Shown: positions 1 to 11,701, counted from the first letter of the stretch. The stretch is DNA of 64,000 nt from Pollenia angustigena (GCA_930367215.1 OV884056.1:234909127-234973126), one strand, 5' to 3'. The notes: generated from the sequence alone by a model not told the origin. Numbers and translations: made by a program.

Positions 1-97
1 TCTACTGAAATTAAACGAACATTTTAGATATTTAAAATAGATTATAATCTATTATCAATGTGAAAATTCATTTTTTTCAATAAAAATTTTTATAAAT

Positions 98-440
98 TTA
101 CAAGATTTAGTTTGTTGTGCTTAATTCCCAATTTTTATTCTTGATAAAAACACTGAAATTTATTGTTGAAGTGGGGAATCTAAGAAAAGATAAACTCATT
201 GTTTATTGTTGTTATTTTTGTTTAAGCTTTGACATTGTTACAAATAAAACTGTTGCTTATAATTCTTATTCGCTTTATAGTTTTATTTGTTTAATATTTT
301 TAGTTTTTTTTTTTTTAAATTTAGCCTAAACAACCAGTGAAATGCGCATAGGAATAGCTTATCTTATCAACAATAAATTTCAGTGTTTTTATCAAGAATA
401 ACAATTGGGAATTAAGCACAATAAAAACAATTTTGTAAAT
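98..440. repeat. Foldback element, family A, copy 1
   Basis: Two arms of about 75 bp are inverted copies: the left contains CTTAATTCCCAA, then TTGATAAAAACACTGAAATT; the right is its reverse complement and ends in GGGAATTAAGCAC. Related sequence recurs near 8.8 kb, 10.2 kb and 23.9 kb, so this is a dispersed family. The short open frames on both strands are reads through the arms. No coding capacity seen. Confidence 0.75.
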
Positions 441-802
441 AAAAAATTTTGTATTCCCAAGAAAATTACTTTGATTTTTATAAAATTTAGTTATTATTAT
501 TTTGCAGATTTTCATTTATATAAAAACTTGCCCTGCACATAAATACGTATGCAATTCTATTGTATCCCAAGTGTTTGTTTTCGTTTGTTTTTTGGGTTAA
601 TGAAAGCGCAATGCAGTTGTTGTAAGTAAACACTCGTAATTATTGTTGTTACGTTTAATGTTGCCAATTAAACATGTTCTAGACGAGAATTTCAAGAGTT
701 AATTCATTTTAGAAATGATTTAAGTTGTTATATGTTGACTTCGAAGGAGCGATTTAGAAATTTATCTGTTTATTTATATACAAATTTAATATACGTTTGT
801 AT

Positions 803-1048
803 CGAGCCCTTATAGCAAAAATGATGTAACAAACAAAAATAAAATTTTACAGGAGAAGGTTTTTTTTATATTTTTGCTTCAAATCTTGGATTTCGTTTGA
901 AATAGCTTTTGCTATTATTTCGTAACGGTATTTCCCAGAGATATGAGATTTTTAACGATGATGCAAATGATCAAAAAATTTTCGATTTTCATCAAAAAAC
1001 AAAAATCTAAAATGTTGTCGGTTACATCATTTTTGCTATTAGGGCTCG
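803..1048. mobile_element. MITE family B, copy 1 (CGAGCCCT ends, GTAT duplication)
   Basis: Terminal inverted repeats start CGAGCCCTTATAGCAAAAAT and end with the inverse, AGGGCTCG. GTAT directly flanks both ends (799-802 and 1049-1052), consistent with a 4-bp target duplication. A second copy lies at 44.28-44.54 kb. No coding sequence; superfamily not assigned. Confidence 0.75.
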
Positions 1049-1989
1049 GTATGTTTGTTTGTTCCCTTTAGATACCTAAAATTCTAAACTTATGCCCAAT
1101 TTTCAGGATAGTATTTAAATCAATATTAAGTAAATTTTCATAACAAACTTAAATCGTATTTAAAACAGATTAGTTTTTTGAGTTTATTTGAAAAGTCTTA
1201 TTTAATTAAATAAAAGTATGGTAGCACTACTAAATACAAAAAAAATATATAAAAAAGTGTATTTATTTACAAGGTGGTCTGAAAAAACAGCTGACTGTTA
1301 ATGCTTTGCCTGTTGTTGTTGTATTGTTGTGATATTGAGGCCGCCTTGCTAAAATATTACAATGGAATCTTAAGTTGAAATTAAGTGTACCACATCGGTG
1401 ACTTAAGTTTCACTTAATTTTGTATTTAAAACGATTTTAAAAATAAATGTGTTTTAATATCAATCCAAAAAATTGGCCATTATTTTCTTAAAAGTTTCAC
1501 ACTAATTTTCTGATTACCCGGTGCTTAAAAAATACTGTAAATATACATGTGTTTATTTTCAAGTGGTCAGGGCACCTTCCATACAGCAACATAAAGTACA
1601 GTATATATATTTCGTAAACGGTTAGAGTAAAAGTTTTCAAATTTGGATATTTGCAAGCGTGTCATCTCCCATTTACATGCAGATGGGTTAAGTGCCGCTG
1701 TTTACTTAAACTTAGCGTATTCCGGAAGTCAAAATTTCTACCATTTCTTCAAATATTAGCGGCCGTGTATAAGCAATAGTATGCTCAGATTTGTTCACGA
1801 TTGGCGTAGTTATGTTAACACGCTCCGCTGCACGAAAAGCACCAAACGAATGGCACAGTGTGCACACACTAGCGTGGCCGTTATTTTAATTTATTTTTTT
1901 TTTTTATTTCTTATATTCTCACTTCTCGGTTCAGTTTTATTTGAAAAAAAATACAAAAATGTTTCATAGCGATAAGTTGTGTTTGAGAG
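1049..1989. other. AT-rich stretch without recognised features
   Basis: Single-copy-looking AT-rich DNA with poly-T runs. The frame at 1781-1969 has no recognisable product. Nothing else supported. Confidence 0.5.
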
Positions 1990-2080
1990 TTACAAGTCTA
2001 CAAGTAAAATACATTTGAAACAAAAACAAAAATTGTAAAAATTTTGTTTTTTTTTATGTATTATACTTGTAGACTTGTAA
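1990..2080. repeat. Short palindromic element
   Basis: TTACAAGTCTACAAGTA at the left is repeated inverted as TACTTGTAGACTTGTAA at the right, around an A/T-rich loop. It looks like a small hairpin MITE; no clear target duplication. Confidence 0.6.
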
Positions 2081-2721
2081 TTTTAAGAAACAGGGCCCTG
2101 GTGTAATAAAAAAATTAAATTATTTTTGATATAAAGAAATTTTAGACTAATAAAACTCTGCGTTACTTTTGGCCCAATCTGTACAATACTTGACTCTTAT
2201 TAGTCGCAATTTATGGAAAATATTTACAATTTAAAACCACAAAAGGCCGAAGATATTCGATGTATCCATAAAATTTGATAGTAAAATGCGAAGAAGCAAA
2301 TACACGTTTTAAAACTTCCAAGGAGAAATGATCCGTTTTAAGAATTCTACCAATACGTTTTCTTTACGTTATCTAAATAAAAATTATCCACAGCAATCCA
2401 CTTGACCCATTTTTGGTTTCGATTCGTTGGACAATATCGGGAGTGGATGGGGTTTTCAAAATGTTTTCTTGAGTACGTTTTTTCGAGAGCAAGGACGAAC
2501 GCCTCTACAGAACCATAAAGAGCTCCCAAAATTTATTTTATGTACATAAAGTGGTTTCACGCTCCGTATCTGATTCTTAAAGGGTTACACGTCAATATTT
2601 TTAAGTAAAATTTCGACAAAGATTAGCAGTTCCGATTGTATCGCGTTGTGAATCATATAATTTAGGCTGATTTTATTAATGCAGTGTTGCCAAGAAACGC
2701 TAAAAACAAATACGTTGTCAA
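2081..2721. other. Stretch without recognised genes
   Basis: Mixed-composition DNA with a 60-residue open frame on the minus strand (2347-2529) that I do not recognise. Moderate GC makes it possible that this is decayed coding DNA, but no motif supports a family. Confidence 0.4.
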
Positions 2722-2846
2722 AGCTTCGCACATTTAAATTCCTCCTACGACTGTTTGGTATTAGATTAAAGAGAACGTGAACTTATTTCCTTTAATCTAT
2801 TACCAAAAAGTCGCAGGCGTATTTTAATTACGCCAAACACGATAAG
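2722..2846. repeat. Hairpin MITE family C, copy 1
   Basis: Inverted arms contain ACTGTTTGGTATTAGATT on the left and AATCTATTACCAAAAAGTCG on the right. The same arms and the same right flank (AATTACGCC, CACGATAAGG) occur at 5.34-5.49 kb, so this is a dispersed palindromic family. No coding content. Confidence 0.7.
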
Positions 2847-4395
2847 GGTTATTGTCTACAGAAAAGAAGTCGAGTTTTTAAAATTATTCCTTTCAATCCA
2901 ATGCAATGCAACACTGTCAATTTCACGCTTAACAGCAGCAATTTGGATTTCCGATGTTCATTCTAAAACAAAAACAGACGTTTCGCTTAGTAAGCAATCG
3001 TCAAGACTTGCAATTTTCGTTGCAGCAATTCTTGCGTTTATGGATGAGAGGGGGAGAATATTGGGGAGAAGTTCTCAATTTCATGTACTCTTCAATTCTG
3101 TTTTGTTTTGTTATTGTCACACTTTTTAACCTGAAGTGGGCTGAATGTGTATTTGTATTTAAATACAAAATATAAGATTGAGAAGAGGAAAGACAAGATA
3201 AAAATACAAAAATTCCAACACTATAATTTCATAATTTAGACACTTGTGCAATTTCAAAGATTTCTTAAAATTGTCAGCAACAAAATTTGCAAGTCTGGAC
3301 AACAATCACCATTCCCAGACTGAATCACGTTTTTCTAATTTTGTTTTTCGATGCAGTAAAACCCGAATTAACTAAGCGTGCGGTAATACTACCGAACAGA
3401 GACGAATTTTTAAGAGTTATTTGGACAACTAAGGTAAGCAGCCCAAAACAGAGTTGCCAGCTCTAATTAAACTACAAGAGGTTCTATTTTATTAGATTTA
3501 TTAAAACAATTATATATAGTGGTCAAGATAAAAAAATATATTCAGATGGTCAAGGAGCGTTGTCGCGAAGTATCCCTATTAAGATGTCACTAAACACTCT
3601 TTTATTTATAAGATTTTCCCTTAAAAATTAACTTTAATAACTTGAATTAAGCCGCACTTTAATATTATTAAGTTAAAATGGAGACCAGCAACGAAAAATG
3701 TTCACTTTGGTCTAAAAACTTCGCAGCCGGCTATTGGTCGGGTGTGTGAGGGCAATTTTTAGCTTAACGCCAAACCAAAAAAACTATCACGCAACCAAGA
3801 AAAATAAAACTCAGTTGATTCTACCACAAAAAATTACATTTATTGCAACGAATGACATTTTTATCTATTGATTACAACTTATTTTTACCAAAGTTTTTTT
3901 TACAAAGTTTTACAATAATTTTCTTGTTTTCCCATTTCATTTATTTTCTTCGATTCGTTTTTTTTTTTTTTTTTTTTTTTTGCAACACCATGACGTTGCC
4001 ATAGTTATATCCGCAAACTTCCGTGGTATCAGTTGGCTATAACAATTGTAATTTTCTGTTGATGTTGCTGCTTCCTTTTTAACTCACTTCTCTGATGGTC
4101 GTTATTTTACTCACTCCTCAGTGGCGTTCGTCAGGGTTGGTACAATTGCAATCTTTTTAAAACTATTAGATCTTTTTAAGAGCAAACGACCACTAATGAT
4201 TTATTCAGTGTAGTTGAGGCCAAACTCCTTCCTCTATACAAAACGTGACTAACATTGAAATAATCTTTCCGACATCTTTATATGTTGGCTTATTTTGATC
4301 ATTTTTGTTCTCCATTACCCCTTCTTGAGAGCATAGGGCTTCCACACGAATTGTTGAAGTTATTTTCGTGTCTTCCCATGTATCGATCCATTCAG
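2847..4395. other. AT-rich stretch without recognised genes
   Basis: Contains a 22-23-base T run near 3.96 kb, possibly the A-tail of a minus-strand retroposon whose body I could not define, and a CAGGGTTGGTACAATT segment near 4.13 kb that resembles one end of the hAT-like MITE family F. No gene seen. Confidence 0.45.
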
Positions 4396-4612
4396 GGGTC
4401 TAATCACCGCATTCGAATAAACTATCGAATTTTTTTGCATACGATAGACACTGACGTATCGAATGAAAACTCGATAAATGTAATGTCGAGTTACTCGATA
4501 TCGAATGCTATTATTTCAAATTCAATACATTTCATTCGATATCGAGTTTCATGATACCAAAATAAATAATTTCGATCATTGTTGCTCGATATCGTATGCG
4601 GTGATTAGACCC
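4396..4612. mobile_element. MITE family D, copy 1 (GGGTCTAATCACCGCAT ends)
   Basis: A 17-18-bp perfect terminal inverted repeat (GGGTCTAATCACCGCAT) bounds 217 bp dominated by ATCGAAT and CGATATCGA repeats. CAG lies immediately outside both ends (4393-4395, 4613-4615). A second copy at 52.93-53.16 kb is also flanked by CAG. The internal 90-residue frame is not a gene. Confidence 0.85.
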
Positions 4613-4883
4613 CAGTACTGTTATTTTGCCTTCTACCAATTTAGTTAATCGGTTATTGCTCCAGCTTAGTAGATGATTGGTCTGATGTAGCACTGTAGCA
4701 GGTCTAAGGATAATGGAGCAGCCATCTGTCGTTGCTTAAAATGGCGGCTGCCTGACCTTTGTCATTATGCTATCTTCTATTCCAAGGGGAGGGGTGGTCA
4801 GGGGGCTTCTTGGATGGATTTTTGGAGGTGAAATGAAGCAACTTAATTTCTAAAACTCGAAAACCATGATTAAAATTTTTAGT

Positions 4884-4950
4884 CTTCTGCCAGGGATCAA
4901 ACCTGGAGTGCTTGGCAGGCAAGCACTTTAACCTCTACAAAACGCCGCCA
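4884..4950 (-). repeat. tRNA-derived (SINE-like) sequence
   Basis: The minus strand carries a T-arm-like hairpin, CCAGGTTTGATCCCTGG, with a five-base-pair stem and a B-box-like GGTTTGATCCC, and an upstream hairpin around TGCTTGCCTGCCAAGCA like an anticodon arm. There is no matching acceptor stem, so it is not a functional tRNA. It could be a SINE head or a tRNA pseudogene. Confidence 0.55.
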
Positions 4951-5092
4951 TCACCATTTGATCAATAGGCAGTGCCTTAAGAGCCAAATAAACCATATAC
5001 ACGGGTTAACACACATATGAAAAAAGTATTTAGCATGTTTGCGTTACATTAAAAATTACTATTCAACATTCACACAAACATCTTGTTGTTGC

Positions 5093-5290
5093 CCAGTTGG
5101 CCAAATATGTAAGACATCTAAAACAGATGCATGACAGTATTGATTTCTGCGCGACATGTGAGGGACCGCCAAAACAATTCGTCAAGAGCATTTTCAAAAG
5201 TGTCTCCGAAAACATGCACAACACAAAGCAAGACAACGTCACTTTTCTTGCCGTTAATTCAATACAAAAGGTTACATAGAGAATAGTGTC
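5093..5290. repeat. Dispersed repeat family E, fragment
   Basis: Starts with CCCAGTTGGCCA and continues with GTAAGACATC, a CGACATG...GAGGGAC segment and a GACAACGTCAC motif. The same order of motifs is seen at 15.8-16.0 kb, and GACAATGTCGCT-type motifs recur at 6.4-6.7 and 16.3-16.5 kb. The open frame at 5097-5279 lies wholly within the repeat. Confidence 0.5.
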
Positions 5291-5340
5291 GGCTATTTTG
5301 TCATCAACGACTGCATTGTATCAAAATATTCACCCATATA

Positions 5341-5492
5341 GTGGTTGGCGAATCGAAGATACGCCTGCGGCTGTTTGGTAATAGATTAAAAGAAAAAAGT
5401 TCGTGTCCTCTTTAGATTCAAGGCAATAAGTTCGTGTTCTCTTTAATCTTTTACCAACCAGTCGCAGGCGTATTTTAAATTTGCCTACCACG
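5341..5492. repeat. Hairpin MITE family C, copy 2
   Basis: Better-preserved copy: left arm ATACGCCTGCGGCTGTTTGG and right arm CCAACCAGTCGCAGGCGTAT are inverted copies, with outer GTGGTTGGCGAA / TTGCCTACCAC. The centre holds two imperfect copies of AAGTTCGTGT..CTCTTTA. It would fold into a long hairpin. Confidence 0.75.
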
Positions 5493-6409
5493 ATTAAGGT
5501 GATTATTGTATGCCTTATTAGCTAATAAAATATTAAAAAAGATATACTGAAAACCACTTAAAAAACACTCCGACTTCTTCCCCTTCTCACACCTCAATAA
5601 ATATTTTTACTTTGTTACACAGTGAGATAAAAAAAATTAAGTGAAAATACCTGGGGCCTTATACGATTTTTCTGGTAGGTACTGTCGAGTAAAACATTAG
5701 TCTATTTTTGGAATTTTCAAAACACCCCAAAAATCTTGAGTTACGGGTAAAAACCCGGTTTTATATACCCGTATGCACTTATCACCCTGTAACTTAGTTG
5801 AATACAAACCGATTTCGAACTTTTTGGCAGATTTAGAAAGAAGGAGCTTAGACCTTTTGAACGGTGTATATTTTCTTTAAGTAAATTTCAGATACATGTA
5901 TGTATTTTTACACCAAATCTATTTTTTTACGGTTTTTTCCTAATTTTTCTATGTTGGGACGTTGCTACACAATATTTTTGTGTAAGAACCGTGCTATTTA
6001 TGATTTTATTTCAAAAATATAATTGATAAAAAATAAAACGAGGGGTTGTTTTTAAAAAGCCGTTAGAAATTTACTGATTTATTCAACTTTTTAAAAAAAC
6101 AAATTTTTTACAAAGAAATTATTCCCAACGATTCCGATCAAAATTGTTTGCTTGACCTTTTTCTTTTTTTTATTTTAGCGTCTTCAGTACCTCTTTTAAG
6201 TAATAATTACCAAACTGTTTGCAGCCTGTGAGTCGCAAGTTACAAATCACTGCTATGCTAAATACGAGGGTGGTCTGAAAAATTTCCAGGCTAACAATGA
6301 AATAAGAAATTTTTTCCTTATTTTTTCTATATACGGGCATGTTCTGACAATCGCAAAACGCTAAATATTGGCGATTCTGACTCAAAATCGCAAATTAGGA
6401 AGACAGTTT
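5493..6409. other. Stretch without recognised genes
   Basis: AT-rich; contains an isolated GGTGGTCTGAAAAATT near 6.27 kb that resembles a Tc1/mariner-type end but has no partner nearby. No coding sequence supported. Confidence 0.4.
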
Positions 6410-6720
6410 TGCTTACACTGTCCCCCATAGAGTTTGATAGGAGCAACACCTGACAATTTCGTTTATACTATCCCGATTTTGATGAAAGATAACTTTGAAG
6501 ACAATGTCGCTTATCCGTTCATTTATAAAGTTTGATACGGGGACACCAAATGAGACGTTGTCATTCATAGTGCCGTACAGGACGATTTCGTATAAAATAA
6601 ACTAGGAGCACAGTATTAATTATACTGTCCAGCATTTATTTGCCTTTATATTGTAATCCATAGCTTTTTATACAAGTCAACTTAGAAGACAATGTCGCTT
6701 ATCCTGTCATTTATAAAGTT
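6410..6720. repeat. Dispersed repeat family E, second fragment
   Basis: Two direct copies of a segment containing AAGACAATGTCGCTTATCC, each followed by TCATTTATAAAGTT, about 200 bp apart. Similar GACAA..GTCGCT motifs occur at 16.3-16.5 kb. Non-coding. Confidence 0.5.
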
Positions 6721-8429
6721 GTAGTTGCTGCTTGCTCTTTAGCCAAAATGGAGGACTATTTTCTACTGACAATAAGCGCTTCTTTTAACATGCAAACAAA
6801 GCGCTCCTAGAGTGCTTTTCTAAGGGCTAACTATATTAACAATGTTTTGCTTTTACTTGTTTAAATGCCTTTTTTCAATCATTTTCGTAAACCATAATAT
6901 ATTTTTTTTTTCGCTTAAAAACCCTCTTCTTTGTCAGCACTAAAAATATCAGCTTTTTTGTATGTTTTATTCGTTATCATTTACTGCTTTATAAGAGCTC
7001 TCCAATTGAAGCGCTTGAGTATGCGCTTTTTCTCTGTAGTGCTTCAAAAAACCCAAATTTTTTTTACTGGGACATTTGTGCAACAAGTTCTCTAAGAAAT
7101 AACAAAAGTTAAAAAAAGGGCTGCAGAGGTCTTGTAGAGCTAAGATAGTAGATATGATTAAAAATATTAGAGACGCCTTTGAATGTTCCAGAGTATCCTA
7201 AAGGCAATCGGAAAGCCGTCCATTACCCATGTTCCGCAACTTTTTAATTTATTTTTTAGTGATGAAATTTTTTCCCAACCCATGTTTATTTAGTATGTGT
7301 TTCACAAAAATTTTGTAGACACACTTTTTCTGTAAATGGGCAAGTAATTTCCTTTTTGTTTCACTTCTCACATTTCAATCGAAGAGTTTCTCAAAGCAGA
7401 AGTTACAGAACATGCGCACAGTTCTGGAATAGTTAAGTTTAAGATTGGTTTATACAAACTCTAATTATACTACAATGAATTCTACAAATGTGTTTTGGTA
7501 CAATTGGCCCCAAAAAAGTACAATTATAGAAGAAAGTTTATACAATTTCGAAACTCCTTTTGCCATCCCTGACGTGTGTGTGTTGTGTGCAATTTGGTCG
7601 GTTGACACAGGCAACCAACAAAACGTTTCTGGTGAATATGTGTGTCACTGTGTTAAAACTGCAACACACTTCTGCAGCACTTGTTTGCGTTTTTTTGCTG
7701 TGGGTGTATTTATGTCAATTTCCAATTTTAAATGCAGCTAAAATAAAGTATTTGTCTTTTTTTCAATATTTTGCATCGAATTCCGTATGAGCAACTAAAT
7801 ATTGGCGGAAGAGGTATTCATTTTGTATTCAAATATTGTTTGCACGAAAAACAAGGAAATTTAATTGAATTAAATTACCCTACACATAGTTAAAGTTAAA
7901 ATTTTTCCAAAAAAAAAAAAAAAATATTAATAATAGAATACAATTTAGAATTCCATTTCGTAGAATGAAAACAAATAATTACAAAAAGAATTTAGCTTCA
8001 TCCATCCATCGTAGTGGGTTCTATTTATCTGTGTAGTATTATGAAAATTCGTTTTGAATTAATTTTTTTTTATATATATTTTAATCAATAACTGTTTGGT
8101 TGTAAAAAAAAACTTTAATTTAACAAAAAAAAAACAAGTTTCGTTTTAATTTTAAAAAATAAAACGCAAAAAAAAGTTTTTTCTATCAAATTTTATTTCG
8201 TTTTTATGCATTTACAATTGTATTGTAAATTCAACCCTTTTAGAAAGAAAATCTATGTGCAACAGCCAGCCAAATGAAGTTGAAATGAATATAAAAAAAT
8301 ATTACGAAATTTAAAGTTATAGTAAAATTTTATAGTACATATTAAAATAAAAGAATTATAAAACATACACTAGAGACTTATTTTTTTTATCAAAGTAATT
8401 TTTGGGAACACAAAATTTTTAAATAATAA
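6721..8429. other. AT-rich stretch, no recognised gene
   Basis: The only structure noted is at 7441-7571, which ends in TTTTGCCATCCCTG preceded by GTACAATT motifs and resembles the right half of the hAT-like MITE family F at 43.07 kb. Overlapping frames at 7445-7790 are low-complexity reads through it. Confidence 0.4.
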
Positions 8430-8797
8430 CAGCCGTACCTAAACAAGAGCGGAAGGCGGAACGTTTTCTTCCGCTTAGCTTTTACGCTGATATGCCATAC
8501 CTAAACAAGAGCGTCAACGTTGTGCCACAAACAGTAGTGTTAACTTTCTTGTTAAATAAAACCCACATAATAGAAATAAAAAGAAGAGAAAAAACCGCTA
8601 GATTGTCAAAAAACAGCTAAATTGCCATTATTTATTAATAATAGCGGCCAACTTCACTATTAAGCGCCGTCAAAATCGGATTATCCAATTTTAAAGCGTT
8701 GACGCCGCGCTATATAGGGATGCTTCATACAAATTGTATGGGCATGAGAAATTTTGACAGCCAGAAAAGGCTTACCGCTCTTGTTTAGGTATGGCTG
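8430..8797. mobile_element. MITE family G, copy 1 (Harbinger-like, TAA duplication)
   Basis: Terminal inverted repeats CAGCCGTACCTAAACAAGAG / CTCTTGTTTAGGTATGGCTG bound 368 bp, with exact TAA on both sides (8427-8429, 8798-8800). A third TIR-like segment lies inside at about 8.49 kb. A copy in the opposite orientation at 57.06-57.38 kb is flanked by TTA. Three-base TWA duplications are characteristic of the PIF/Harbinger superfamily; that assignment is inference because no transposase is present. Confidence 0.9.
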
Positions 8798-8805
8798 TAA
8801 GATTT

Positions 8806-9115
8806 TGTTTGTCGTGCTAAATTCCCAATATTTATTCTTGATAAAAACACTGAAATTTATTGTTGGGGAATAAGCTAGTTTCTATGCGCATTTCACTGGT
8901 TGCTTAGGCCAGCCAGATCATCAGCAAAGATTCTTCCTAAAAATTTTAGAAAAGCCAAACATATTAGCAAACAAAACTGCAGAGTGAATGAGAATTACAA
9001 ACTTTTAAAAAGTCTTATCTGCAACGATATCACAGCTCAAACAAATTAACAACAATAAAAAGTGTGTTATCTTTTCTTACATCCTCCACTACAATAAGTT
9101 TGATTAATCCCAACA
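8806..9115. repeat. Foldback family A, copy 2
   Basis: Begins GTCGTGCTAAATTCCCAA and shares TTGATAAAAACACTGAAATT with copy 1, then GCGCATTTCACTGGTTG. It abuts the right end of MITE G, so the MITE probably inserted into or beside its end. Confidence 0.65.
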
Positions 9116-9335
9116 GTAATTGTAGTTGTTAGTGGGATAAAAAAAAAATAAAATAAAAAAACAAAAAAAATGGCTTTTATGTTTTCGCAATAAAATCAAA
9201 ATAAGACAACTTGCTAGTTCAGTTTTTTATGCCTTGCACTTGAAAGTTCATTTACAAAGTAAAATTACTTACAACTACAATTTATGTTGGGAGAATTCCA
9301 ACCAATTGTAGTGGGTAATGTATGAAAAGACATTA

Positions 9336-9436
9336 CAGTACTTTTCGCTTATAGACACATCTTTTAGTTGCAACCATAACGTGGACTATATCGCTAATGT
9401 GGCTATAAGCGTAGTGACTATAAACGAAAAGTACTG
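9336..9436. mobile_element. TA-flanked MITE (Tc1/mariner type)
   Basis: CAGTACTTTTCGCTTATAG at the left and CTATAAACGAAAAGTACTG at the right are near-perfect inverted repeats around about 60 bp, flanked by TA on both sides. TA duplication and CAGT ends match Tc1/mariner-type miniature elements. Confidence 0.85.
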
Positions 9437-9576
9437 TATATGTATTTTATTCGACCTTTATTATTATTTAGTTATATAAATTATCAAGCTTTTTGCAAAT
9501 CATAAATGTATCAACAATGTCGAACATTAATTTTAAGTCGGACACTGAGAATGTAACAGAAAATTATGGACATTTA

Positions 9577-9973
9577 AGGCAGAATTAGTCTTTACTTTCT
9601 GTTCTGTTACGAATCAGCTGACTTGTTTTTGTTATTAAAAAACCTATGAAATTGATTAGTTTTTCTGTTCTGTTACGGTTCAGTTTGTTAAAATCAAAAA
9701 CATGTTAAGTATTTGTAAGTGACAGAAAAATAAATAATAAAAAATACATATTTACATTGAAATAAACTGTTTTTTGATTTTAAGAATTCATAAAATTTAA
9801 TTTTTTCATATTTATGTGCATAAAAGTTATTAAAATAAAGCAATGAACGGTGCAAAACTAATAAATTTATCATAAATGGCTGAAAAGTTACTACGGAAAA
9901 AGTAACTATTACAATTTCATAACAGAATGGCACGGAACAGAACAGAAACAGAAAGTAAAGACTAACTGAGCCT
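9577..9973. mobile_element. MITE family I, copy 1 (AGGC(T)CAGTTAG ends, TTA duplication)
   Basis: Left end AGGCAGAATTAGTCTTTACT is the inverted counterpart of the right end AGTAAAGACTAACTGAGCCT. TTA flanks both ends exactly. A shorter relative at 19.38-19.55 kb shares the terminal bases but is flanked by TCA. The TNA duplication suggests PIF/Harbinger mobilisation (inference). The open frame at 9694-9933 is internal and meaningless. Confidence 0.85.
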
Positions 9974-10144
9974 TTAATTTATAAAAATAGAAACGAAAAA
10001 TAAAAAAATTTATTTATATTGTAATAGATCAAGTTTGATTTGAAAAATATTTTTGTATTCATTTGAAAATTTTTTTAATTTGTCATTTTGTTATATTGTT
10101 TAATTTATTTGTTAAATTGTGTTAAATAAGAAAGAAAAAAAACT

Positions 10145-10174
10145 CTGAAGAAGGCACTCAAAGAAGTGCCGAAA
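10145..10174 (+). other. Hammerhead-like core motif
   Basis: CTGAAGA is followed by a six-base-pair hairpin (GGCACT / AGTGCC, loop CAAAGA) and then GAAA, the order of the conserved core and stem II of hammerhead ribozymes. One extra A precedes the stem, and I could not find flanking strands able to form stems I and III, so this may be coincidence or a decayed motif. Confidence 0.25.
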
Positions 10175-10219
10175 TATTGGTTAAAATAAACGTTTAAAGT
10201 TTTAAATAAAATTTAAAAA

Positions 10220-10345
10220 AAAGACCTCAAGCTTGATAATACACTTTTTATTGTTGGTATTTTGTTTAATCTTTGATATCGTTGCAATTAAGACATTTTG
10301 AGAGTTTGTAATTCTCATTTATTCTGGCTTTTCTAAAAATTAAGC
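10220..10345. repeat. Foldback family A fragment, inverted orientation
   Basis: GAGAGTTTGTAATTCTCATT and GGCTTTTCTAAAAATT are inverted matches to the interior of the copy at 8.8-9.1 kb. Partial copy only. Confidence 0.5.
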
Positions 10346-10627
10346 ATGACAAACGAAATCTTATTAATATTTTTTTTTTTTTTTTTTTTGTTATTATTAC
10401 AATATGCAAAGTTGTTAGTCAAATATTTCCCTAACAGCTTAGCGTTTGAAGGGTAATTAATTAATTATCACTTAGTCATTAAGCGAAAAAGTGTAAATAA
10501 CTAAAATTTTTTTTCCCTCAAAATGTAAAATGTTGTGCTTACAAAACAAAGCATTTTTTGAGGGAGGTCTTGCTTTACTTCTTTAATTTGATTAAAAAGA
10601 CAGCTGAATCGGTTGTTTACCGTTTTA

Positions 10628-11557
10628 ATGGGTAATTTTTTAAGAGCTATAGGAAAGTTTAAAAAAACACATAAAATTCAGAAAAATGCATGAAATCTTT
10701 ATTTGAATCGATAGTACGGTTCATATAATTTAATGTTAGAAGATTATTTCATGCAAATGTTGACCGTGACTGCGCCTAAAATGGTCCATCCGCTTAGTCC
10801 AATTTTGGCATATATTTTCCATTATTTCGGCCGATATCTCATGAATAAATGCTTCAATGTTGTCTTCCAATGCGTCAATTGAAGCGGGCATGTGTGTATA
10901 AACATGAGCTTTAACATAGCCCCACAAAAAATAGTATAAAGGCGTTAAATCGCACGATCTAGGCGGTCAATTGACCGGTCCCGAACTTGAAATAAAATGT
11001 TCACCGAACTCGCCTCTCAATAAGTCCATTGTTAAGCGTGCCACATGCCACACGTCTTGTTGAAACCACAAATCATGCAAGTCAAGCTCTTGCATTTTAG
11101 GCAAAAAAAGTTGGATATCATCTCACGGTAGCGCTCACCATTCACAGCTACGTTACGATTCGCATCATCTTTGAAGAAGTACGGTCCAATGATGCCACCA
11201 GCCCATAAACCGCACCAAACTGTGACTTTTTCTGGATGCATTGATAGCTCTTGCAATGCTTCTGGCTGATCTTCACTCCAAAAGCGACAATTCTGCTTAT
11301 TAACGTACCGAATAGCCGCTTCAGTGGGTCGATTAAACTGACCATAAAATGGAAGAAGCGCGAGATGAACTTTCTTAACAGAGCACGCATATTGATAATA
11401 AAATTCAATAATTTGCAAGCGTTGTACCTCTTTAAGACAATTTATGGTTAAATTATAGACCAAACTGAAGATGTTTGACAGTGAAACAAAATACGAAAAG
11501 TGCGTCAGCTGTTTAAACCAGTGTTGCCAAAAAGATAATAGCTAAAAAATCACCCGA
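10628..11557 (-). mobile_element. Tc1/mariner-superfamily element (DD37D type), internally deleted
   Basis: Left end ATGGGTAATTTTTTAAGAGC and right end GCTAAAAAATCACCCGA are inverted repeats with TA on each side. The 930-bp element carries both ends but a shortened transposase gene. A relative at 59.67 kb keeps the left end GGGTGATTTTTTAAGAGC. Copy-to-copy identity is high, so the family was probably active relatively recently. Confidence 0.85.
10736..11463 (-). pseudogene. DD37D-type transposase pseudogene
   Basis: The minus strand encodes, in order, an N-terminal helix-turn-helix part (EFYYQYACSVKKVHLALLPF, then FNRPTEAAIR), then directly YVNKQNCRFWSED, VWCGLWAGGIIGPYFF and NGERYREMISNFF, and after frame changes the C-terminal part ending GQHLHEIIF. 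In this family the catalytic core has a first aspartate between the DNA-binding region and YVNKQ. That segment (about 125 residues by my knowledge of the family) is missing at the junction between IR and YV. A one-base loss in an A run near 11.1 kb, seen against the 60-kb copy, also breaks the frame. It encodes no active enzyme; at best it is a non-autonomous substrate. Confidence 0.85.
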
Positions 11558-11701
11558 TAATTAATCCAGTGTGAGAGAAATAGTTAGTGAAGTTTAGAAG
11601 TAGTGATTTTGACGCGTAAGACAAAGACCGTTCAGGTCAACCAAAAGAGTTAAAGTTAACAAATTGGAGACTTCATAAAGATTGTTGTCAAACTCAATAA
11701 G

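Noticed and set aside
117..515. Two hydrophobic open frames on opposite strands
   Set aside because: They run through the two arms of one foldback element and share sequence because the arms are inverted copies.
4884..4950. Functional tRNA gene
   Set aside because: The T arm is good but no acceptor stem closes and the anticodon arm does not fit the normal register. The same objection applies to the tRNA-like cores at 15.3, 21.2, 41.1, 46.6 and 49.7 kb.
6273..6290. GGTGGTCTGAAAAATT as a mariner terminal repeat
   Set aside because: No inverted partner or transposase sequence nearby; a weaker GGTGGTCTGAAAA at 1.27 kb also stands alone.
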